Origin: Gemmatimonadota bacterium
Lineage (GTDB): Bacteria > Latescibacterota > UBA2968 > UBA8231
Assembly: GCA_009845645.1 (NCBI GenBank)
Contig: VXZF01000681.1
Coordinates: 1-9,853, forward strand
Length of the DNA: 9,853 nucleotides
Reading direction: 5' to 3'
Under the pieces are notes generated by a model. That model was given only the letters and a program-made list of their open reading frames with translations, did not search any database and was not told where the DNA came from. Both the position numbers and the translations under genes were made by a program. Positions 4,146-9,853 of the stretch are shown one piece after another (the stretch's first letter is position 1; each line of letters starts with the position of its first letter).

Positions 4146-7100
4146 ATGCGTTTCCTTCCAAACGGACTGAACATTCCGGACGAATTGCTTGAAGAGCGTG
4201 ATAAAGGGAACGTCGTGTTCCTGTGCGGAGCAGGCGTTTCCTATCCCGCCGGAATGCCGGATTTCTTGGAATTGGCAAAGTATGTGGTCGAAGAGCTGGG
4301 GACACCACAAGACGCGCCATTGCGTAAAATGCTGTCGGATAATGAGGATGTACCAGAAGGCGCACGTCCTTCGCTAGATCAGATATTCAACCTTCTTCAG
4401 CAGGAATACACGGCGGGTGAGATTGACTACCTGATAGCAAAGCGGCTGAGAACTAAGCCTAGGACTTGCGTCTCAACGCACGAGACGATCTTACGCCTGT
4501 CTAAAGGTGCTAACGGCAAACCCCAGATTGTCACGACGAACTTCGACCTTCTCTTCGAACGGGCCGCTGGCCGAACATTGAAAACCTATGTTCCGCCAGT
4601 GCTGCCCGATTTGGCCAATGAACAGCCGTTGAACGGACTTGTCTATCTCCACGGCCGGATTGACTACAGAATCAAACGGGGTGAAGGTCGGCAGGGATTC
4701 GTCGTAAGCAGTTCGGATTTCGGGCGGGCCTACCTAGCAGAAGGTTGGGCGACGCGCTTCATTCGCGATCTCCTCGATCAATACACAGTCATTATGCTTG
4801 GATATTCCGCGAACGATCCACCCGTCAGATACTTGCTTCAAGGTCTGCACACCCAGCGACGTGGGAGTCGGGCGAGGCTCTTCGCGTTCGACCGTGGGAC
4901 TGAAGAAGAAGTCCTGCCGCGTTGGCGAGATAGCGGAGTTCAAGCACTTCCTTATTCCGGGATAGGCGACGATCACTCCGCTCTATGGGATACCTTATCA
5001 GAGTGGGTGGAGCGTGCGGATGATCCCTTGGCTTGGAGGCAAAGAATTGTCGACCTAGCTAGGAGAGGCCCGAGAAATCTTGAGCCATACGAGCGCGGTC
5101 AGGTCGCGTCGCTCGTCAGAACCGACGTGGGCGCAAAGCTGTTTGCAGATGCCGACCCGTCGCCGCCCGGCGAATGGTTGTGCGTGTTCGACCGAAATTT
5201 CCGGTATGGAGAACCTGAGACTCCGCTAGATGACTCACAGCCCGCCTTTGATCCTCTAATTGAATACGGTTTGGACGATGATCCTCCGCGTCCACCGGAG
5301 ACGAGGGATTGGCAGCAGACAAATCTTCCGGGTGACGATTTCCTATCACTGAGCCCTACGGATCGCCACACCAATTATTTCACAAGACTAGCAACGGGTG
5401 GTCGTCGGTGGGCCGATCCTCTACCATCCAGATTGTCTCACCTTGCTCAATGGATTGTAAAGGTAGCTCACGATCCGGTCACGCCGTGGTGGGCGGCGAA
5501 ATACTCGAACCTTCACCCTAGATTGCTTGACAAGATTGAATGGCGTGTCGAACGAGCTGGCGATGAACTACCAAGTTTGGCGCAATTGACTTGGAGATTG
5601 TTGATCGAAAAGTTCCACACGACCCCCGATGATCCTAGACTTTTTGGGATTAGTACGTTTCGACGTATTGAGGCCGAGGGCTGGACTAACGGTGCCCTCC
5701 GGGAATTCGAGCGACTTATAGCTCCTTATTTGAAAGTTGATGGACATTATATTGCTCCATATCAGCCTCCAGATAAAGAGTGGTCGCAACTTTGTCTAGA
5801 TAGCTTTATCCACTTTGGTGTTTCTTTTTTAGACGAGCATGTAGAGCGACCCGATATCCCTGATGATGTTTTACCACAGGTCTATAAAATTCTCCGCAGA
5901 CACTTAGAATTGGCGGCGGGACTGCTAGAGGATATCGGGACTAGCTACTGGAAAACCGCGACTTTCTACCCGGAAGACGAGCCTGGAAAGCCTTTGATTA
6001 GTGACGCAGGGTCTTATCTCTTTTGGTTCAGGGACTTGTTCGATCGGATGGTTAAAGCACATCCAAGGTTGGTTAAGGCCGACATAGCCCTCTGGCCAAA
6101 GGAAGATCCCTTTTTCTTTAACAAGCTCCACCTATACGTTTGGACCTTCGATGTACTGTTCTCTGGAAATGAAGTTGGGGATGGACTTCTATCGCTTTCC
6201 GATAAGGCGTTCTGGGAAGATAGTTATCGCCGGGAGTTGCTTCATCTCTTAAAGGGGCGCTGGCATGAACTGTCTTTGGACAAGCGCGAACTAGTGGAAC
6301 GGCGCTTGGTCAATGGCCGACCGAGATACGGCCGAGAATCAGAGGAGGACTACAAGCGACTCCGTTCAATCACTTCCGCTAGGATTCTAGGCTGGCTCAT
6401 AAAACAGAGTTGCGAGCTTGGCAAGGACACACTTGACGTTCTACCCAATCTCCGCAGGGCTGATCCGTGTTGGTGTCCAGAATGGGACGAAACTGCTGAT
6501 GAGAGTCGCGAGGGTAGATCAATATCTATTGAAGCAGACTCCAATCCATCTATCATTATTGACGCTCCGCCCAGTCAGATTATTCCTTTAGCTATACAGC
6601 ATACAGGACGTACGTTCTCTGATCCTTTCGATCATAGACCCTTTGATGGATTAGTCGAACAACGTCCTGTTAGGGCCGTTGCTGCCCTAACGCACGCAGC
6701 TCGACGAGGCGACTATCCGTCGGAATTTTGGCGCTCCGCACTTCAGGAGTGGCCAGATGAGGCGCGGTATCGCCTTAGCTGGCTGTTCGGTGCGAGGCTA
6801 GCGCGACTACCTTCGGAAACTGTAGTCGAATTGCGAGACGACGTGTTTAGCTGGTTACAAAAGCATTTGCCGAAGCTGGCTGCTCAGGATCAACCTCGCG
6901 CCCTGGGCATATTCGATGAGCTACTCGAGAAGCTATTCACAGGTGAGGCAGAAGTGGAGCAGAGTGGAGAGCATCAAGATCGGTCAAGCAAGACACTCAA
7001 CCACGCAATAAACGCACCTATCGGCAAAGCGACTGAATTGCTTCTCAATCTTTTGAATTCGCAAGATCCCAGAGAGGAATCAAGTGTACCACCAGAGATC

Positions 7101-7946
7101 AAATCGAGGCTCGAACGTCTATTCGATGCTCCTAGCGAAGACGCTGACCATGCGGTTTGTATCGCCGCCAATCGGCTTAGGTGGCTCGATTATATTGACC
7201 CGGAATGGGTCCGTACCACGATTGCCCCTTGGTTCGACTTGGAGCATCCGGCGTCAGAATCCGCATGGAACGGCTTTGTGTATGATAATAGGCTGCCAAA
7301 ACCGGAACTATTCTCGCTGATCAAATCCGACTTCTTGAACGCGATTGTTCATGTAGCGAGGTGGAACTGGGACGATCAGCTGCTTCAACGACCGCACGAA
7401 TTTCTAGTTCTTGGATGTTTCTGGCACCAAAACAATGACGCCTATATCACCTTTGAAGAAGTCCGTCAGGTCCTACAGAAAACTAACGCCAATGGACACG
7501 CTCATAGTCTCTGGTTTTTCACCCGAATCGTCGATGAAAACGACGCTTGGCGACGCTTTGGCAAGCCCTTCTTGGAAAAGGCTTGGCCGAAAGAGTCTCG
7601 TTTCCAGACAGAGCAAACATCGCGGCAGCTTGTAGACCTAGCAGAAAAGGCCGGCGACTTCTTCCCCGAGGTGGTCCGAACCATCCTTCCGTATCTGGTT
7701 CCAATCTTCCAAGACGGAGACGTTTTGTTATATAGCTTAGCGCAGCAGAATGCTGGAGAAGTGGAAGGGCTTCCAATACGGTTTCCAGATGCTACGTTGA
7801 TACTCATCGACAAGATAATTCCAGACAATCCTGACCAAGTGCCATACGAATTAGATTCCTTGACTGAGATGGTTGCAGAAGCCAAGCCAAGCCTTCGCCA
7901 AGATAGTCGATGGCGGCGGCTGAAGGACCTCGCACTCCGAGAGTAA
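4146..7946 (+). CDS. Large SIR2-domain protein, probable NAD-consuming defence effector
   Basis: 1266 residues. The N-terminal 280 or so form a SIR2-type NAD-binding domain: GAGVSYPAGMP (28-38), TTNFD (130-134), LHGRID (168-173) with H169, FVVSSSDFGRAYL (185-197), and GYSANDPPVRYLL (219-231). N132 and H169 sit where the catalytic Asn and His lie in SIR2 NADases of phage defence. The remaining nearly 1000 residues have no membrane segments and look mostly helical and soluble, with several WxxR/L-rich stretches; by overall length and architecture this resembles bacterial SIR2 proteins annotated with a C-terminal DUF4020 domain, which I could not confirm. By analogy with ThsA and DSR proteins it may deplete NAD+ on phage sensing, the long C-terminal part acting as sensor. 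The start MRFLPNGLNIPDELLEERDK fits the family, though no clear ribosome binding site precedes it. Parts (about 5700-5900 and 6530-6660) are AT-richer than flanking genes, consistent with transfer. No partner gene follows; the next operon is convergent. Confidence 0.8.
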   Translation: MRFLPNGLNIPDELLEERDKGNVVFLCGAGVSYPAGMPDFLELAKYVVEELGTPQDAPLRKMLSDNEDVPEGARPSLDQIFNLLQQEYTAGEIDYLIAKRLRTKPRTCVSTHETILRLSKGANGKPQIVTTNFDLLFERAAGRTLKTYVPPVLPDLANEQPLNGLVYLHGRIDYRIKRGEGRQGFVVSSSDFGRAYLAEGWATRFIRDLLDQYTVIMLGYSANDPPVRYLLQGLHTQRRGSRARLFAFDRGTEEEVLPRWRDSGVQALPYSGIGDDHSALWDTLSEWVERADDPLAWRQRIVDLARRGPRNLEPYERGQVASLVRTDVGAKLFADADPSPPGEWLCVFDRNFRYGEPETPLDDSQPAFDPLIEYGLDDDPPRPPETRDWQQTNLPGDDFLSLSPTDRHTNYFTRLATGGRRWADPLPSRLSHLAQWIVKVAHDPVTPWWAAKYSNLHPRLLDKIEWRVERAGDELPSLAQLTWRLLIEKFHTTPDDPRLFGISTFRRIEAEGWTNGALREFERLIAPYLKVDGHYIAPYQPPDKEWSQLCLDSFIHFGVSFLDEHVERPDIPDDVLPQVYKILRRHLELAAGLLEDIGTSYWKTATFYPEDEPGKPLISDAGSYLFWFRDLFDRMVKAHPRLVKADIALWPKEDPFFFNKLHLYVWTFDVLFSGNEVGDGLLSLSDKAFWEDSYRRELLHLLKGRWHELSLDKRELVERRLVNGRPRYGRESEEDYKRLRSITSARILGWLIKQSCELGKDTLDVLPNLRRADPCWCPEWDETADESREGRSISIEADSNPSIIIDAPPSQIIPLAIQHTGRTFSDPFDHRPFDGLVEQRPVRAVAALTHAARRGDYPSEFWRSALQEWPDEARYRLSWLFGARLARLPSETVVELRDDVFSWLQKHLPKLAAQDQPRALGIFDELLEKLFTGEAEVEQSGEHQDRSSKTLNHAINAPIGKATELLLNLLNSQDPREESSVPPEIKSRLERLFDAPSEDADHAVCIAANRLRWLDYIDPEWVRTTIAPWFDLEHPASESAWNGFVYDNRLPKPELFSLIKSDFLNAIVHVARWNWDDQLLQRPHEFLVLGCFWHQNNDAYITFEEVRQVLQKTNANGHAHSLWFFTRIVDENDAWRRFGKPFLEKAWPKESRFQTEQTSRQLVDLAEKAGDFFPEVVRTILPYLVPIFQDGDVLLYSLAQQNAGEVEGLPIRFPDATLILIDKIIPDNPDQVPYELDSLTEMVAEAKPSLRQDSRWRRLKDLALRE

Positions 7947-8029
7947 GTCCAAAGGTTATTGATTCTTGGACACGAATTGTGCAAGACTATGAAGAATGCT
8001 AAATGCAACCCGCTACCAAGACCGCGCTG

Positions 8030-8323
8030 TTATACGACGGGCTCTTCCACGAACTCTGGCGTTTCTAATGCGACGAGCACGCCCAATGCGTTGCACACCT
8101 TGAGAAACGTCGAAACATTGCAATTGGCTCCATGTTCCAGCTTGGATAACTGCTGCTGCGTAACTTTCGCTTTTTCCGCGACTTCTCGCTGGGACAAGCC
8201 AAGGCGCTGCCGGACCTCAAGGATTTGCATCGAAAGCTGGGCCAACTGCTTTTCTTCTGAAAACAGTTTGCGAAAGCGATCATTCTGAAGCTTGCCTTCA
8301 AGGTGAGCTTTAAACGTCTTCAT
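8030..8323 (-). CDS. higA: HigA-type antitoxin, XRE-family helix-turn-helix
   Basis: 97 residues from the ATG at 8323-8321, preceded by GGGAGG with a 7-base gap; a longer frame reaching 8437 would lie inside the toxin gene and is not used. An XRE-type helix-turn-helix spans about residues 33-86: QILEVRQRLGLSQREVAEKA, then the recognition helix region KVTQQQLSKLEHG, then VSTFLKVCNALGVLVAL. The N-terminal 30 residues (MKTFKAHLEGKLQNDRFRKL) are the usual extension of antitoxins paired with Gp49-like HigB toxins. It overlaps the end of the toxin gene by 14 bases (8310-8323), a toxin-first order typical of higBA. It should neutralise HigB and repress the shared promoter at 8706-8734. Confidence 0.88.
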   Translation of the reverse strand: MKTFKAHLEGKLQNDRFRKLFSEEKQLAQLSMQILEVRQRLGLSQREVAEKAKVTQQQLSKLEHGANCNVSTFLKVCNALGVLVALETPEFVEEPVV

Positions 8324-8699
8324 CGTGAGCCTCCCTAATCGAGTCGTCATCGTATCGAGCGAAGAAATCAGCTCGGTAGCGCTGAGCACGGCGAATCTCT
8401 GGACGCGGGACGCGCTGTGTGTGCTTTGGAAACGCATGCGTCAGCACAATGAAATTTTGGTAGCAAAAAAAATACAGAATCCTGACTTGAGTTCCCGAAA
8501 GCTGGATACGGAGTTCATGGATGCCATCGTCCAAAAAACCCGCATAGGGCCTAGGCAATTGAGGTCCTTGTTCTTCCAATAGGGAAAGCCAGCTCAGGAT
8601 TTTGGCTTGTTCTCGTTCCTTACGACTGTCGATGAATTCTTGAATAGGACATTCGCCATTGATGGTTTCGTAGTAGATAATTTTCCATTGTAAAGGCAT
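8310..8699 (-). CDS. higB: HigB-type toxin, RelE/ParE superfamily (Gp49-like)
   Basis: 129 residues starting at ATG 8699-8697. The core DDGIHELRIQLSGTQVRILY, followed by FFCYQNFIVLTHAFPKHTQRVPRPEI, is the hallmark of the phage-derived Gp49-like (DUF891) HigB toxins. Candidate RNA-contacting basic residues include R64, R73, K92 and R96. Members are ribosome-dependent mRNA interferases; the target sequence cannot be predicted. The gene begins almost exactly at the predicted transcript start and has no Shine-Dalgarno sequence, suggesting leaderless translation. After the core, the C-terminal tail (RYRADFFARYDDDSIREAHD) is rich in charged residues. Antitoxin follows with a 14-base overlap. It is full length for the family. 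Confidence 0.87.
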   Translation of the reverse strand: MPLQWKIIYYETINGECPIQEFIDSRKEREQAKILSWLSLLEEQGPQLPRPYAGFLDDGIHELRIQLSGTQVRILYFFCYQNFIVLTHAFPKHTQRVPRPEIRRAQRYRADFFARYDDDSIREAHDEDV

Positions 8700-8705
8700 G
8701 AATTA

Positions 8706-8734
8706 ATCATACATCATTTATGACGTAGAGACAA
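8706..8734 (-). promoter_or_regulatory. Promoter of higBA
   Basis: On the minus strand TTGTCT (8734-8729) and TATGAT (8711-8706) are separated by exactly 17 bases, close to the sigma-70 consensus. The expected start of transcription is about 8699, the first base of higB. A partial inverted repeat CATA...TATG (8708-8722) spans the -10 region and could be the antitoxin operator. The -35 box lies at the edge of one of the CAACTTGCG repeats. Confidence 0.6.
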
Positions 8735-8797
8735 CTTGCGCTGACCAGCGCAAAAAGAGCAACTTGCGCGTCAATGCCACTCCAGATGCAACTTGCG
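8732..8797. repeat. Three direct copies of CAACTTGCG at 28-29 base spacing, one with a hairpin
   Basis: The 9-mer CAACTTGCG occurs at 8732-8740, 8760-8768 and 8789-8797, with starts 28 and 29 bases apart; the last two are extended to GCAACTTGCG. The first copy runs into an inverted repeat TTGCGCT (8736-8742), loop GACC, AGCGCAA (8747-8753). The spacers between copies differ from one another. No T-run follows the hairpin in either direction, so it is not a standard terminator. The array lies between the end of the PcfJ-like gene and the higBA promoter. Its function is unknown; options are a protein-binding array, an mRNA 3' element of the PcfJ-like gene, or a genomic interspersed repeat. Confidence 0.6.
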
Positions 8798-8802
8798 ACT
8801 CC

Positions 8803-9853
8803 CTAATACGCCCGCGTCGTCCGCTCCAGTTCCTCGGCCTCAATCCATTTCCGCAACACGGTACCAGAGCGCGCCAGCAACTCTCGATAAGGCCGTTCCA
8901 ACGTCTTGTTTTTTGGGTTTTTTCCCGACTGCCGTGGCACGGCGTTGAAGCGCCCACGCACCTCGACGATTCTGCGGCTCGGATTGTGCATGGCAATCGT
9001 CACCACGCGGGCACTGTGGCCCTCCGCATCGACCTGCATCGACCACACTGACTTGCTGCCCCGCCGGCAGTTGGGCACATAGGAGGCGACGCAGTGGTTC
9101 ATCGCCCGTCCTTCGAGCGAGAGTTCCTTCTTGGAAGTAAGCTCGCGGATGGTCCAACGCAGCCCTTCTTCTTTGTCGTCCATCCACTCAAAGCCCGCGA
9201 TGCCCGACGATTCCCAACTCCCGCCGGGCTGGCGGTTATCGCGGGCTAAGCGCTCGTGCCACTCCTCGACTTGGCTCAGGAGCTTGACTGCGCTGCGTCC
9301 CTTCATGGTGTAGTTGGGTTGCGGTGGATCGCCTTCCTCTGTGGGGACATACTTTTGGTGGTTGATATAATCGACGATTGGCCCCACCATGTCCGGGTCG
9401 AGCATGGGGTTTTCGACGAGGAAGAGTACGACTGTGCTCCAGAAGGATTCGTCGGCAAAATTGCGACCTAATTCCGTGGCTATTACTGCCTGCGCGAGTG
9501 CCTCGCTGCCTTCCTGTCCCATCACTTGCGCCCAGCGCAGGGCCTCGGTCGCCGTCAGTTCGCTCGGTGCCTCGGCAAAGACATGTGCCATGCGCTTAGA
9601 GAGCACGAGCGGCAGGTCGGCCGTGCGGATGTTCTGCCCGCTGCCCACGTGGACGAACCACCCTTGCTGACGTTGGGCCTCTTGGTCCCAGCCGCCGAAC
9701 CACGCCGAATCCAAGCAGGACGGCACGTCGTAGCGGGCCAATAGAAATCGAACTAGCGCGGCGAATTGCCGCCGAGGGTTGCGGCTGTCTGGTTTCCACT
9801 CAGACGGCGACTGCTGCCACGCGTCGCTGTGCCGCGCCAATGCACCGAGGGAC
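8803..9853 (-). CDS. PcfJ-like domain protein (5' partial)
   Basis: The frame is open to the right edge (minus-strand reading starts S-L-G-A-L-A-R-H-S-D), so the true start is outside; the TTG at 9840 is internal. About 350 residues are visible, ending at a TAG at 8805-8803. Numbering from the TTG, the C-terminal third carries the PcfJ-like signature: LRWTIRELTSKKELSLEGRA (227-246), MNHCVASYVPNCRRGSKSVW (247-266), and later IVEVRGRFNAVP (291-302). The name comes from a conjugative-plasmid gene (pCF10 pcfJ) but the biochemical role is not known, and many relatives are chromosomal. H249 and C250 in the NHCVASY motif are candidate functional residues. An upstream part resembling PVxxxLDSAWF ('VRFLLARYDVPSCLDSAWF', 30-48) is also typical. 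Composition is GC-rich, unlike the central SIR2 gene. There are no membrane segments. Confidence 0.75.
   Translation of the reverse strand, partial: SLGALARHSDAWQQSPSEWKPDSRNPRRQFAALVRFLLARYDVPSCLDSAWFGGWDQEAQRQQGWFVHVGSGQNIRTADLPLVLSKRMAHVFAEAPSELTATEALRWAQVMGQEGSEALAQAVIATELGRNFADESFWSTVVLFLVENPMLDPDMVGPIVDYINHQKYVPTEEGDPPQPNYTMKGRSAVKLLSQVEEWHERLARDNRQPGGSWESSGIAGFEWMDDKEEGLRWTIRELTSKKELSLEGRAMNHCVASYVPNCRRGSKSVWSMQVDAEGHSARVVTIAMHNPSRRIVEVRGRFNAVPRQSGKNPKNKTLERPYRELLARSGTVLRKWIEAEELERTTRAY

Noticed and set aside
7947..7971. Inverted repeat GTCCAA...TTGGAC after the SIR2 stop as terminator
   Set aside because: Six-base stem, 13-base loop and no T-run, so support is too weak.
7502..8008. 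168-codon minus-strand frame at the end of the SIR2 gene
   Set aside because: Serine/arginine-rich antisense shadow without a domain.
8003..8068. 21-codon frame MQPATKTALLYDGLFHELWR at the convergent end of SIR2 and higA
   Set aside because: No ribosome binding site, overlaps the higA 3' end, and no family match I can name.
8736..8753. Intrinsic terminator for the PcfJ-like gene
   Set aside because: The hairpin is good but, read on the minus strand, the T-run precedes the stem instead of following it.
8732..8797. CRISPR-like array
   Set aside because: Repeats are only 9-10 bases and there are three; far too short for CRISPR repeats and no cas genes are present.

Overview
This is a bacterial stretch of mixed composition. 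The housekeeping-type genes and the right-hand gene are moderately GC-rich, while the central large gene is visibly AT-richer in places. A GlnD-type protein (PII uridylyltransferase/uridylyl-removing enzyme, carrying ACT domains) at the left edge points to a bacterium with PII nitrogen signalling. The density of toxin-antitoxin modules and gene remnants suggests a large, repeat-rich environmental genome. No marker in the window fixes the phylum.

Layout, left to right. (1) The 3' end of glnD, running in from outside (1-861, +). (2) A decayed TPR-protein 3' end on the minus strand (870-1061). (3) A vapBC-type RHH/PIN toxin-antitoxin pair with a palindromic operator/promoter (1165-1892, +). (4) A broken, frameshifted copy of a minimal nucleotidyltransferase (MNT) gene (1889-2131), directly joined to vapC. 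(5) A small cupin gene (2132-2545) and a GNAT acetyltransferase gene (2621-3187). (6) A mini-ORF and a vapC 5' remnant (3184-3273) leading into an intact MNT-HEPN pair (3270-4029), followed by a short HsdS-like remnant (4026-4121). (7) A 1266-residue SIR2-domain protein (4146-7946), the largest gene here and the best candidate for an anti-phage effector. (8) On the minus strand, a higBA-type toxin-antitoxin operon (8699-8030) whose promoter implies leaderless translation. (9) A short cluster of 9-bp repeats (8732-8797). (10) A PcfJ-like protein gene running off the right edge (9853-8803, -).

How the parts relate. The window reads as an accessory or defence-type island next to glnD, containing three toxin-antitoxin type modules (VapBC, MNT-HEPN, HigBA), a possible trace of a type I restriction locus and a SIR2 NADase-like protein. 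The clearest structural signal is that the vapC-MNT junction occurs twice: once as complete vapC plus broken MNT (about 1474-2062), once as a vapC stub plus complete MNT (about 3233-3644). This suggests duplication of a vapC-MNT segment followed by complementary decay. The cupin and GNAT genes lie between the two copies.
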